DNA of 64,000 nt from Chloroflexota bacterium. GTDB lineage: Bacteria > Chloroflexota > UBA6077 > JACCZL01. Under the pieces are notes generated by a model. The model made no database searches, was not told the DNA's origin, and saw nothing but the letters and a program-made list of their open reading frames with translations. The stretch lies in contig JADZEM010000223.1 of NCBI GenBank assembly GCA_020850535.1, forward strand, positions 16,135 to 80,134, written 5' to 3'. Shown in pieces: positions 1-9,153 of the stretch (the first letter of the stretch is position 1; each line of letters begins with the position of its first letter). The translations under genes and the position numbers were made by a program.

Positions 1-1072
1 CGACGTTCTCGCCGTGGCGGTCGCCGGCCTCGTAGTAGCGGTGCCGGATGAACAGCTCTGGGCGGTGGTCATGGTCGCCGTCCAGATCGTAGTAGGCCAT
101 CATGTTCTCGAAGTTCGGCACGGTGCGTACGTCGGGCAGCAGGTAGGTCAGCGCGTTGATGTGGAAGCCCTGCTCGACGGGGTAGCCGATCAGGCCTGCG
201 TCTACGATCCGCCCGCGTGTCCAGTCGACCTCGATGGTGGGGGCGGAGTCAAAGTAGCTGCCGGCCCGGTCGGCAGCGCCGCGCCCGAGCAGCGGCCAGA
301 GGATGGCGGCGGCGTTCTCGCGCGGGTGGACGCGGCCGGAGTTGTACTGGACGCCCATGCGGTGCAGGCCCGACGACTCCGGCGACGGCGCGAGCAGCCG
401 GTTGAGCATGTACTCGGGCGTACCGTCGCCGTCCTCGTCCGCGAAGATGGTCTCGGCGTCCACGCGGCCATCGCGCCTCATGGCGTTGACCAGCTCCTGT
501 GAGTTCTCCTCGCCGGGAAACAGGCCGTCTTGTGCGAAGCGCAGGTTGTAGGACAGGCCGCCGTCGCCGCGCGTCCAGGTTGACCAGGTGGAAACGGTCA
601 GGCGGGGGAAGCGCGTCTCGGTGATGACCGGCTGGCCCAGGGCGTTGACGTGGTACGCCACCATCCCGTCGCCGTCGTCGTCGTCGAACATGCGGGCCTC
701 GACGCGCGTCTCGTCGACCCGCGCGAACTGGATGATCAGCTCGGCGCGGTTGTTGCCGCCCACGTCGAAGACCCAGGTGTCGTTCTCGAAGTCCGTGGCG
801 GTGGCCCAGTCTTCGCTGGTGGCCATGTCCTCGCCGCCGTCGAAGACCTGGATGCGGTCAGCGCCGCCGGCGAAGTTCGACTCGATGGTGGTGAGGTCCA
901 TCCGACCGTCGCCGTTCTGGTCGGTCTGGAAGACGCGGCTGATCTCCAGCTCAGGCTGCGGCGTCGGGGTGGCCGTCTGGCCTTGCGCCACGGTCGGCGG
1001 CCCGATCAGCGCGGTGCTGCACGCGAACGCGAGCGCGCCGCCGAGAGCGATGGAGCGTAGACGCTGCTTCAT
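1..1072 (-). CDS. Secreted acidic protein with Asp-rich DxDxDG loops (3' end outside window)
   Basis: Reading leftward from an ATG at 1072, the frame stays open to the window edge (about 357 codons), so the C-terminus is missing. The start MKQRLRSIALGGALAFA is a signal peptide, followed by a short Thr/Pro stretch. Four or more Asp-rich loops occur (DQNGDGRMD, DDDDGDGM, DEDGDGTPE, DLDGDHDH), of the kind seen in calcium-binding dockerin, EF-hand-like or FG-GAP-type repeats. Its ATG overlaps the stop of the upstream GT4 gene (ATGA, 1069-1072), so it is translationally coupled to the glycan operon. Family not recognised; an extracellular calcium-binding or structural role is inferred from the loops only. 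Confidence 0.75.
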   Translation of the reverse strand, partial: MKQRLRSIALGGALAFACSTALIGPPTVAQGQTATPTPQPELEISRVFQTDQNGDGRMDLTTIESNFAGGADRIQVFDGGEDMATSEDWATATDFENDTWVFDVGGNNRAELIIQFARVDETRVEARMFDDDDGDGMVAYHVNALGQPVITETRFPRLTVSTWSTWTRGDGGLSYNLRFAQDGLFPGEENSQELVNAMRRDGRVDAETIFADEDGDGTPEYMLNRLLAPSPESSGLHRMGVQYNSGRVHPRENAAAILWPLLGRGAADRAGSYFDSAPTIEVDWTRGRIVDAGLIGYPVEQGFHINALTYLLPDVRTVPNFENMMAYYDLDGDHDHRPELFIRHRYYEAGDRHGENV

Positions 1073-2301
1073 GCGGTCCCCCGGGCAAGGTCCGGATGGT
1101 CGGGCGTGGCCGTGTCGCGGGCCGGCGTCCGCCCGTACAGCAGGTCGAGCTGCGCCGCCGAGGCAGCCCACGAGAATTGCGCGGCGTGCTGACGGCCACC
1201 CTCGCCGAGCCGACGCCGCAGCTCCGGATCGGCGATGAGCGTCCGCATGGCGGCCAGCAGGGCGTCCTCGTCGCCGGGCGGCACGGTGATGCCGCAGGCC
1301 GGCGTCACGATCTCGGGCAGACCGCCGGTCGCCGAGGCGATCACTGGCCGACTGCTCGCCGCCGCTTCGAGCGCCACCAGCCCGAACGCTTCGTGCCAGA
1401 CGGACGGCACAACCAGGATGTCGGCAGCGGCGTAGACGGCTGGCATCTCGCGGGATGGCACGTTCCCGAGCGCCCGCACGGCCCCCGAGGCGATGCCGTC
1501 CGCCAGTGCGGCGTAGACGGTCTGGTCGTAGCCGCCGTCGTCCTCGCGGTGGACCCGGCCGCCCCAGAGATCGCGCCCGCCGGCCAGCACCAGCCGCGCT
1601 GCTCCCGTGCCCAGACGCTCGTAGGCCCGCGCCAGATGCAGGACGCCCTTCTCCGGCACGACGGCCCCGGCGTAGAGCAGCACCGGCTCGTCGCGGCGGA
1701 CGCCCCAGGAGGCTCGCAACTGGGCGGCCTGCTCGGCCACCTGCGAGCCGCCGTACCGCCCATACTCGACGCCGCAGTAGACCGTGTGGACGTTGCCAGC
1801 CGCGCCCAGCCCGCGCCTGACCTGGGCCGTCACAAAGTGGCTGTTGCCGACCTGGACATGGCTGGTCCGGGCCACCAGGGCGAAATCAGCCGGTGAGAAA
1901 TCGGTCCGAACGCCCCGCGTACTGACGTAGAGTGGGTCGGCGTGGAAGTGGATCACGCGGCGGCCGACCGGCAGGCCGCGCAGGTAGTAGTAGTTGTGGG
2001 CATGCACCACGTCCGGCCGCAGCTTGAGGCAGTACAGCAGGTTCGCCAGGTGCGTTCGGAAATCGATGGACCGCCCGGCCACGCGCACCTGCCCCCACGA
2101 GACCGCCCGACGCACGGCGAGGCGGACGCCCCGCCAGCGCGTCTCCCAGGCCTCCGCGCCGACTGCCAGGATCGTCACGTCGTGGCCGCGCTGCACCTGG
2201 GCGGCCGCCAGCTCCAGCGCGGCCCGAACCACCCCGCTGCTGCCGGTGGTGTCCGGTTGCCGCGGCAGGCGGCGGTCGCCGAGCAGGTGCAGGATTCTCA
2301 T
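1069..2301 (-). CDS. Glycosyltransferase family 4 (GT-B fold)
   Basis: A 410-residue GT4 enzyme that would transfer a sugar from a nucleotide-sugar donor to a growing glycan in the cytoplasm. The N-terminal domain begins MRILHLLGDRRLP with a Gly-rich acceptor-side loop (TGSSGVV). The C-terminal donor domain has the family signature HEAFGLVALEAAASSRPVI, with the E-x7-E pair that contacts the nucleotide sugar, followed by GGLPEIV. The ATG at 2301 lies within the ATGA overlap with the flippase gene. Acceptor and donor cannot be told from sequence. Confidence 0.9.
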   Translation of the reverse strand: MRILHLLGDRRLPRQPDTTGSSGVVRAALELAAAQVQRGHDVTILAVGAEAWETRWRGVRLAVRRAVSWGQVRVAGRSIDFRTHLANLLYCLKLRPDVVHAHNYYYLRGLPVGRRVIHFHADPLYVSTRGVRTDFSPADFALVARTSHVQVGNSHFVTAQVRRGLGAAGNVHTVYCGVEYGRYGGSQVAEQAAQLRASWGVRRDEPVLLYAGAVVPEKGVLHLARAYERLGTGAARLVLAGGRDLWGGRVHREDDGGYDQTVYAALADGIASGAVRALGNVPSREMPAVYAAADILVVPSVWHEAFGLVALEAAASSRPVIASATGGLPEIVTPACGITVPPGDEDALLAAMRTLIADPELRRRLGEGGRQHAAQFSWAASAAQLDLLYGRTPARDTATPDHPDLARGTA

Positions 2302-3893
2302 GGGGTGCCGCCGCGCAAGCTGAGCAGCAGCTTGAGGTAGCCGAGCCACCAGAGCAGCCCGACGTAGGCCACGGCGGCCGCGACGATCGCCAGCACCAGC
2401 CCGAGCAGGTCCGGCATCAGCTCGTGGATGACCGTCGGCAGGATGTAGGTACTGACGATGCCGGCCGCCAGGATCGTGCCGGCCCGCTTCCAGGGCAGAT
2501 CGAGCCTGTAGAACAGGTACGCACAGACCATCAGCATGGTGGCGGTCGTCAGCTGCGAGACGGTGTTCGCCATCGCGCTGCCCACGGCGCCGTAGCGCGG
2601 CACCAGCACGAGGTTTGCCAGGATGCTGACGGTGGCGGAGATCAGCCCGAGCCGCACGTGCAGCCAGATACCGCCGATGGCGCTGATGGTCAGCCCGAAG
2701 ACGGCGGTGATGACGCCCGGCAGCAGCCCGGCGAACAGCACCTGCGCGACCGGGATCGAGGGCGCAACCTTCTCGCCGTAGACGAGCGGCAGCAGGAACG
2801 GGAGCATCGCCAGCCCGCCCAGGCTGACCGGTGCGGCGTACAGGCTCGCCAGCTCGACGGCCTGGTGCAGCCGCCGCCGGATGCCGGCCCAGTCGCCGGC
2901 GCCGTAGTCGTGCGAGATGGCCGGGTAGTAGCCCTGCACGAGCGCCCATCCGAGCGCCAGAAACAGGCTGAACCCGGTGAAGGCGAGGCTGTAGTAGCCG
3001 ATCTGATCCAGGGTGCTCTCGCGCTCCAGGAAGAAGACGCCCGAGCGCTGCCAGATGAGCTGATCGGAGAACTGGACGAACGCCGCCGGCGCGGCGAAGG
3101 CAACGTACCGCCGCAGGATCGCCGTGTCCGGCAGCCCGAGGCGCGGCAGGCTGAGCTTCGGCAGGGACCACCCGACGACGGCCAGCAGCCCCAGGCACGG
3201 CGCGGCGTTCAGCGCCAGCGCGGCGATCAGGAAGCCGGTCACGTGCCAGTGCAGCCAGACCGCCACGCCGATCAGTGCGAGGTGGACGCCCGTCGCCAGG
3301 ATCGTGACGATGGAGACCGGGCGGTAGCGCTGGTCAGCCCAGAGGTGGGAGCGGAGCACGGCGGTCAGGGCGACCGGGATGACGCTCAGGGCGATGACGA
3401 GCTGGTAGGTGCGGTCTGGGAGCCCGTTCGTGAAGGCCCAGGCCACCAGCGCCAGGGCGATCGTAAGGTTGAGCGCCAGCAGGATCGCGACCACGAGGCC
3501 AGAGAGCATTCCGGCCTGATCGTCGAGCTGCTCGCCGCGCAGCTCCGAGCGGATCTTGGTCAGCGCGTTGGGCAGCGCCAGCGAGCCGAGCGTCCCCAGG
3601 ATGCTGGCGAGCCACAGGTAGTAGCTGAACGCGCCGTACTCGTCCGGGGTCAGCCCCCGCACGATGACGACCGAGCCGACCAGTCCGGCCACCGCGCCGG
3701 CCAGACTCGCGAGGCTGCTCCAGAGGCCATTGCGGACCGCCAGGGTGCTGGAGGCGCGCTGATGCGGGCGCGCCTCGCCGGGGGTGGCCGCCCCCGCGTT
3801 GAGCGGGGGCAGTGCAGCGGCCTGGACGGCCGGCACAGGCGTCAGGCGAGACCGCCGTGCGCCCGCATTTGAAGAGAACGGTCGAATGGTCAC
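2298..3893 (-). CDS. Wzx-type polysaccharide flippase (PST/MATE-like)
   Basis: A 531-residue polytopic membrane protein with many hydrophobic helices. An N-terminal cytoplasmic extension of about 50 residues precedes the typical flippase start SLASLAGAVAGLVGSVVIVRG. Internal segments such as ANLVLVPRYGAVGSAMANTV match the conserved late region of the polysaccharide-exporter family. It would flip lipid-linked repeat units across the membrane. The GTG start at 3893 overlaps the preceding gene by GTGA, and its stop overlaps the GT4 start. The location among glycosyltransferases supports the call over a drug-exporting MATE. Confidence 0.88.
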   Translation of the reverse strand: MTIRPFSSNAGARRSRLTPVPAVQAAALPPLNAGAATPGEARPHQRASSTLAVRNGLWSSLASLAGAVAGLVGSVVIVRGLTPDEYGAFSYYLWLASILGTLGSLALPNALTKIRSELRGEQLDDQAGMLSGLVVAILLALNLTIALALVAWAFTNGLPDRTYQLVIALSVIPVALTAVLRSHLWADQRYRPVSIVTILATGVHLALIGVAVWLHWHVTGFLIAALALNAAPCLGLLAVVGWSLPKLSLPRLGLPDTAILRRYVAFAAPAAFVQFSDQLIWQRSGVFFLERESTLDQIGYYSLAFTGFSLFLALGWALVQGYYPAISHDYGAGDWAGIRRRLHQAVELASLYAAPVSLGGLAMLPFLLPLVYGEKVAPSIPVAQVLFAGLLPGVITAVFGLTISAIGGIWLHVRLGLISATVSILANLVLVPRYGAVGSAMANTVSQLTTATMLMVCAYLFYRLDLPWKRAGTILAAGIVSTYILPTVIHELMPDLLGLVLAIVAAAVAYVGLLWWLGYLKLLLSLRGGTP

Positions 3894-6427
3894 CGGCCGC
3901 CCCCTGATACGCCCAGCGTCCAGTTGGCGGATGTGACGTTCGGGCCGACGACCTTGCCGCGCTCTTGCACGACGGCTTCCAGGCCAGTACTGATCTCAAT
4001 CACGTTGTCTTTCACCTCGTACCGCCCAATGGTTCCATCGGCTCCAGCGCAGTTGATGGTCTGCCCAGAGACGTTCACGAGCTGTCGAGCATTCCGCACG
4101 CGATTGCCGATCACCTTGCTGCCAATGTGCTCGTAGGGGAGGTTCGCCCACCGCTGCGAGCAGCGATTGGCGAAGTCGGCCAGCATCTGGACGCCCCCCT
4201 TGACCTGATTGCCGGTGATCAGGGCGTTTGCGCCGGTGTAGCTGACGATCGAGTAGAGGCTCCGACCGTTGGCATCGGCGTTGAACGTGTTGTTTGCGAC
4301 GACGATGTAGTTGGAGTGGCGCATTTCGCCGGGATCCCACTGGTCGTTGCCGTTGAGATCCAGCGAGAAGTCGTCGTTGGTCAGGAACAGCAGGCCGCCA
4401 GAGCCGAAGCCCGGCTCGATGGTCGAACCGATGACGCCTGAGCCCTGCGCGCCGTCGAAGTAGAGCGCGTACCGCTCGTTGCCCACGAAGTGGCTGCCGC
4501 GTACCCAGATGTTGTCGAGCATGGCCGTCGCCGAGATCAGGCCACGGTGATGCTCCTTCGGGTCGGCGTAGTTCTGCAGGGTGATGTTGTCGAACAGCAC
4601 ATCTCGGGCCGCGCTCAGGCTGATGGCTTGCAGCGCGGTCCCTTCGCCGTCGAACGTCAGGTTCTTGAAGTAGATGTTCTGGATGCGCTCGGTGGTGGCG
4701 CAGCGCAGAGCGTCCGGATCCTTCCTGGCAAACGCCGTGTTGAACGGGCCGTAATCCAGCCCCACGGTGCAGCCGGAGATCTGGGCGGGGCCTCCCTTGA
4801 GGATCGCGCCGCCGTCTGAGACGAAGTGGACGTTGCTCTTGCCCACGAGCTTGAAGGCCGCGCTGTAGGAGCCCGGCTCGAAGTAGAGCGTCCCGCCGTT
4901 GCCCGGCAGCGCGTCGATGGCCGTCTGGATGTTGCCGCCGTACTGGCGGGCCACGTTGACGACGTTCGGCGGCGAGACGATGGCGTCCTCGGAGATGTGG
5001 CAGAGGCTGTCCGGGTTGAGCGGGTGCCCCGCCCACCATTTGGTGACCTCGGCGGTGTAGTCCACGGGGTACGGCGGGACGCCGCCCTCGTAGGCGCCGG
5101 CCGCCGTCTGGCCGTCTTCGACCAGCTCGAAGACGGCGCCGCTGCCGGCCTCGAAGGGGATCGGCTGGCCCAGCTCGTAGCTGCGGCAGTCGTTCCCGGT
5201 CAGGCTGCGGAGCCGGCCGCCGATCTTCGAGGTGATCGCCACCTCGTGCGCCCGCAGCACGTCGCGGTTGACGACCACGGCGAGCTTGCGGCCATCATCG
5301 CGCTGGAGCGTGCTGACGTAGGCGCTGTTGTCGCCGCTGACCTGGAAGGCGTCATCCGCCTTGACCGAGCGGACCAGCGACTCCCGCACCGGCCGGATCT
5401 GCGTTGCGAAGTTGGCAACCTCCGTCATCAGGCCAGGGTTGTCCTTCAGGCCGGTCCAGCCCTGCTGCGAGCTGTAGACGAACCAGAAGATGCCTGTTGC
5501 GCCCTCGCCCACGGCCAGCCAGTTCTGGACGCGCAGCTCAGCCGGGATCGGCTGGCGCAGCTCCTCCTTGAAGCTGTGGGTCTGGAGGATCATCCAGAGC
5601 GGTGTGCCGGGCTCTCGCTGCTGGCTGACTGCCCGCACGTAGCTGATGAAGTCCATGAACCAGTAGCCGTAGCCCGTCATCGAGAGATCGCCGACGGGGT
5701 TCTTGAAGCCGAACGGGTACACGTCGATCAGGAGCACGCGCGGCTTCGCCGCCTGGTAGAGCGGCTGCGCGCGATCCAGCCCGATCAAGATCGGCATGGC
5801 CGGGCGCTCCGGATCGAGCGTGTGGAAGACGTCCGTCAACACCGCCAGCTTGTCCTTCAGGTCGAGCGTCGGCTCGTCGGCGATGGAGTACCCCTTCAGG
5901 CTGGGGTGCCCGGCCAGCCGCTCGATGGCCGGCCGCACGAGCGCCTCGGCGCGGGCGCGGTCGGCTGGGGCGTCGTCCGCCCACCAGGGCTGCTGCAGAT
6001 CGGTCAGCGCAAAGAAGACGTTCATCCCGAGCCGGTCCGAGACGTCCAGCAGGCTGGCGTCGCGGCTGGCGTAGCTGTTGGTCAGCAGCACCGAGTCGAG
6101 GCCGCGCGCCTGGAGGTCGGTCAGCATCGCCTCGAACCGCCCGCCGCGCCCGCCGATCATCTGGGCGTCCTCGAACACGCCGAGCGGGAACGTGGCGTTG
6201 ATCGAGTTCGGGCTGGCGGCTGCGACGCTCACGGTTGACTGTGCTGCGCGCGGCGAGCGCAGGATACCCGCGCTCACCACCACGAGGATGGCCAGAACGG
6301 CCGAAAGCCCGAGCAAGATGAGCCGCAACACGCTGCGCGGGCGCCCCGCAGTTCGTGGAGGTGGTGGCAGCGGCGGCCGGGCGGATCGTGACGGCTGCGG
6401 CCGGCTGGGCGGCGACGGGTGCCCCAC
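3890..6427 (-). CDS. Membrane-anchored glycosidase-like barrel plus right-handed beta-helix protein
   Basis: 845 residues. A Pro-rich cytoplasmic head precedes one membrane segment (about residues 34-53), so the rest faces outward. Residues about 78-435 resemble a TIM-barrel glycoside hydrolase: FPLGVFEDAQM at the start, a candidate acid/base in YSIADEP, and VGEGATGIFWFVYS near the last strand. At about 450-475 lies DYTAEVTKWWAGHPLNPDS, the signature shared with three proteins at 17228-25953, followed by a pectate-lyase-like beta-helix (QYGGNIQTAIDALPGNGGTL). GTG start at 6427, 5 bases after the GT2 stop. Likely trims or modifies the operon's glycan; substrate unknown and catalytic residues not proven. 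Confidence 0.82.
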   Translation of the reverse strand: MGHPSPPSRPQPSRSARPPLPPPPRTAGRPRSVLRLILLGLSAVLAILVVVSAGILRSPRAAQSTVSVAAASPNSINATFPLGVFEDAQMIGGRGGRFEAMLTDLQARGLDSVLLTNSYASRDASLLDVSDRLGMNVFFALTDLQQPWWADDAPADRARAEALVRPAIERLAGHPSLKGYSIADEPTLDLKDKLAVLTDVFHTLDPERPAMPILIGLDRAQPLYQAAKPRVLLIDVYPFGFKNPVGDLSMTGYGYWFMDFISYVRAVSQQREPGTPLWMILQTHSFKEELRQPIPAELRVQNWLAVGEGATGIFWFVYSSQQGWTGLKDNPGLMTEVANFATQIRPVRESLVRSVKADDAFQVSGDNSAYVSTLQRDDGRKLAVVVNRDVLRAHEVAITSKIGGRLRSLTGNDCRSYELGQPIPFEAGSGAVFELVEDGQTAAGAYEGGVPPYPVDYTAEVTKWWAGHPLNPDSLCHISEDAIVSPPNVVNVARQYGGNIQTAIDALPGNGGTLYFEPGSYSAAFKLVGKSNVHFVSDGGAILKGGPAQISGCTVGLDYGPFNTAFARKDPDALRCATTERIQNIYFKNLTFDGEGTALQAISLSAARDVLFDNITLQNYADPKEHHRGLISATAMLDNIWVRGSHFVGNERYALYFDGAQGSGVIGSTIEPGFGSGGLLFLTNDDFSLDLNGNDQWDPGEMRHSNYIVVANNTFNADANGRSLYSIVSYTGANALITGNQVKGGVQMLADFANRCSQRWANLPYEHIGSKVIGNRVRNARQLVNVSGQTINCAGADGTIGRYEVKDNVIEISTGLEAVVQERGKVVGPNVTSANWTLGVSGGGR

Positions 6428-6432
6428 GCGAA

Positions 6433-7467
6433 TCAGCCTGTTCTCGCCTGAGCGCGGGGTGCGGCAGCACGCAAGCCTCGCATGGCGGTGGAGGTCGAGT
6501 AGGTCAGACGCCAGAGGCCGCTGCGGACCTTTGGCGAGACGGGCAGCGCCGAGATCGCCCCGGCCACCATCACGTCGAGACGCCGGCCGCCGGACCGGCG
6601 GGCCGTCTCAAGCGCTGCGCCGGCCTCGTCGGCGGAGCCGGAGTGCAGGAGGTTGAAGCCGAGGTTCGCGGCGCGCTCCTGGACGGCCTGCCTGCGCGCA
6701 CGTTCGAGGGCGGGTGGGCAGACCGGCGCGAAGCCTTCGGTCAGCAGGCGGATCTCCTCCCGCAGGCGCGGCACGAGGTTCGCCGGCATGGTGAGCGCAT
6801 CCGGGTGCTTGCGGAAGTAGGCCAGCGGCTCGTCCAGGTAGTAGGCCTGCGCGCCACGCCCAAACAGCTGGAGGTACAGGCTCCAGTCCATCGTAGCGGT
6901 GTAGCGGTTGTCCCACAGCTCGCCGGGCGGGCGGGGATGGATGCGCTCGACGGCGGCCCGCCGAGCCAGGGCCGTCGGGTAGCAGATGTAGCAGCCGCGA
7001 ATCAGCTCGCGCAGGGCCTGGTGCCGGCCAGCCGGCGGCAGCGCCGTCCAGAGGTCCGACCAGCAGTTGAGGATCGCGCCCTCGGCGTCGGTGCGGTAGG
7101 AGTCGGTGTGGACGAGGGTCACGTCCGGCTCGCGGTCCATCACGCCGACCGTCTTCTCAAGGTACGTCGGCGCCCAGCGGTCATCGGACGGCAGGCAGAC
7201 CCAGAACTCGGCGTCCGGCGAGGACCGCGCATACGCGAGGTTGAAGTTCCGCGTCAGGCCGACGTTCTCGTCGTTGCGGAAGTAGCGGACGCGGGAGTCC
7301 CGGGCCGCGTACTCGCGGACCAGCGCCTCGGTGTCATCCGTGGACGCGTTGTCGCTGACGATGATCTCGAAGTCCGGCATCGTCTGGGACAGGGCGCTGT
7401 CGAGCGCGTCTGGCAGGAAGCGCGCACGGTTCCAGGTCGCCAACAGGATGCTGACGCGCGGTGTCAA
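6433..7467 (-). CDS. Glycosyltransferase family 2
   Basis: 344 residues beginning TPRVSILLATWNRARFLPDA, the typical GT-A nucleotide-binding start. DNASTDDTEALV and LPSDDRWAPTYLEK supply the conserved Asp residues and a DxD-like metal site. A hydrophobic, Arg-rich C-terminal tail follows the catalytic domain. The TTG start at 7467 is preceded by GGAGGAG at good spacing. It belongs to the minus-strand glycan operon, directly ahead of the barrel/beta-helix protein. Donor and acceptor unknown. Confidence 0.9.
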   Translation of the reverse strand: MTPRVSILLATWNRARFLPDALDSALSQTMPDFEIIVSDNASTDDTEALVREYAARDSRVRYFRNDENVGLTRNFNLAYARSSPDAEFWVCLPSDDRWAPTYLEKTVGVMDREPDVTLVHTDSYRTDAEGAILNCWSDLWTALPPAGRHQALRELIRGCYICYPTALARRAAVERIHPRPPGELWDNRYTATMDWSLYLQLFGRGAQAYYLDEPLAYFRKHPDALTMPANLVPRLREEIRLLTEGFAPVCPPALERARRQAVQERAANLGFNLLHSGSADEAGAALETARRSGGRRLDVMVAGAISALPVSPKVRSGLWRLTYSTSTAMRGLRAAAPRAQARTG

Positions 7468-7567
7468 GGATCACTCCTCCGCTCGCTCCTGGGGAGCTGA
7501 ACTGGGCCGCTGATGAGGTGGTGGGCGAGGCGGCGCGGCGGGGAGGCTCGCGTCGCCCCCGCGCGAA

Positions 7568-8803
7568 TCAGGCCGGGACCAGCTCCGGCTGGAGGCCCAT
7601 CTTTTCGAGGTCCGCCCCGATCTCGTCGAGGTAGATCGGGTTCATGACGATGACCACGTCTGGCCGATAGCGCTGCAGCTCGGCCGGCGGCAGGATCTGG
7701 TGGCCCGGCCCGGCCAGGAACTGGCCCTGACGCTGCGGGTTGATGTCCACGACGAACGCCACCTCGTCGGTGACGCCCAGCAGCGAGAGGTAGGAGACGG
7801 CCTTCGACCCTCCCCCCCAGATGACCGCTCGCTTGCGGGACTGGCGGATACGCTGCAACTGCGCGCGCCACTTCTCCAGCTGCTGGGGATAGATCTGCTG
7901 GAACCGTTCGACCAGTGCGACGGTCTGTCCCAGATCGTTCTCGGCCGGCAGCGGCGGCGTGGGCTGGCCGCGCGACGGCCGGGCCACGATCAGGCAGTAC
8001 TGATCCTCGTAGCCAAGCTCCAGCTCCAGCACGTCGAAATCGGCCGCGCGGAACTGCCGCGCCAGCGCGCCGAGCGTGAAGTAGGAGCAGTGCTCGTAGT
8101 GGATGTCCCAGACCGAGAGGTCGCGCAGCACACGGGCCACGTCCGGCACTTCGAAGAAGACGACGGTGTCGCGGTCCCCGATGGAGCGGCGCACCATCCG
8201 CAGGAACTCGGTGGTCGGCTGGACGTGCTCCAGCGTGTGGCGGCAGCAGATCAGGTCGGCTTCGATACCCGCATGCTGCTCCCCGTAGAACTCGGGGATG
8301 AACTGTATGCGCTCCAGGGCCGGGCTCTGGATGTCGCCGGCACGGTAGCTCGGATCGATGCCGATGCCGCGATTGTTGCCGGCCTCGCAGAGCATGGCCA
8401 GGAAGTCGCCGCGCCCGCAGCCGATCTCCAGCACCGTCTTGTTCCGGATACCGTAGCCATCGACCAGCCGGCTCGTCAGGCCGCCGGCGAAGCGCCGGAA
8501 GCGGGGCGAGAACGACTGCGTCTCCTCGTAGCTGGAGGAGTAGTCGATGATGGACGGGTCGAAGCGGGTGTTGGTGATGAAGCCGCACGCCCGGCAGAGC
8601 GCCAGCTCGATGGCGCCGCGCGGGTAGCTGCGCGCCTCCTCGCCGTCATCTGCGAGCAGGCAGCTGGCCGCCGGCATGCTCTCGACCCGGTGGAACGGCT
8701 GCAAGCCATCAGCCCCACAGGCCGGGCACACCGTTACCTCGCGCATGAGGCCCACGGCGGCGCCCTGCGACCGCTGCGGAGCGAAGACCTTTCGACCTGC
8801 CAT
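7568..8803 (-). CDS. Sugar C-methyltransferase, SAM-dependent, three-domain type
   Basis: 411 residues. The N-terminus has a zinc-finger-like region with two cysteine pairs (CPAC at 26-29, CRAC at 70-73). The SAM-binding motif VLEIGCGRGDFL lies at about 124-135. A C-terminal Rossmann-like region (AVIWGGGSKAVSYLSLLG) completes the layout known from C-methyltransferases of deoxysugar pathways such as TylCIII/NovU. It probably methylates a CDP-linked ketosugar made by the upstream cytidylyltransferase. The ATG at 8803 follows AGGAGAGG; an open frame continues upstream to 9346 but runs through a dispersed repeat and is not expected to be coding. Confidence 0.87.
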   Translation of the reverse strand: MAGRKVFAPQRSQGAAVGLMREVTVCPACGADGLQPFHRVESMPAASCLLADDGEEARSYPRGAIELALCRACGFITNTRFDPSIIDYSSSYEETQSFSPRFRRFAGGLTSRLVDGYGIRNKTVLEIGCGRGDFLAMLCEAGNNRGIGIDPSYRAGDIQSPALERIQFIPEFYGEQHAGIEADLICCRHTLEHVQPTTEFLRMVRRSIGDRDTVVFFEVPDVARVLRDLSVWDIHYEHCSYFTLGALARQFRAADFDVLELELGYEDQYCLIVARPSRGQPTPPLPAENDLGQTVALVERFQQIYPQQLEKWRAQLQRIRQSRKRAVIWGGGSKAVSYLSLLGVTDEVAFVVDINPQRQGQFLAGPGHQILPPAELQRYRPDVVIVMNPIYLDEIGADLEKMGLQPELVPA

Positions 8804-8892
8804 TACCACCTCTCCTGCCTGCTGGCGGAACCTGACGCGTTGACGGTTGGTGTTGAGGGGCGAGTCCGTCGCCATGCCGGATGTGACGGGTC

Positions 8893-9027
8893 TGTCATCC
8901 CGACCCCATTCGGCAAGCTCAAAGCAAGCTACGCGGGGAACGAGCGAAACGGAGGGATCTTCCTCGCACGGGTGTACAGGAGAAGCTCCCTCGACTGCGC
9001 TCGCACGCTCGCTCCGCTCGGGATGAC
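8893..9027. repeat. Dispersed palindromic repeat, copy 1 (gap 8804-9153)
   Basis: The 350-base gap between the epimerase and methyltransferase genes holds a repeat whose ends are inverted: GTCATCCCGA at the left and TCGGGATGAC at the right, with a GCTCGCTCCGCTC arm. The same ends recur at 38720-38825, and a related core is seen at 36074-36172. There is no coding content, which resembles REP/MITE-type elements. The rest of the gap shows nothing clear apart from short GGGGTGAGGG words that also occur at 30043-30061. Confidence 0.7.
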
Positions 9028-9153
9028 GGTAGGACATCGCCTTCTGCGTGGTGAAGTACGAGCCCGGGCGGTGAGAGCCCTTCTCGCACCGGGGTGAGGG
9101 CCATTCCTGGCCTCGCGGCCGGGGTGCGGACTCCCGGGCCGTATGGTTTCGGC

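Noticed and set aside
2424..3872. Long plus-strand frames opposite the flippase and other minus-strand genes
   Set aside because: They are antisense shadows with Gln/Asp/Arg-rich composition and no domains; the opposite strand carries clear families.
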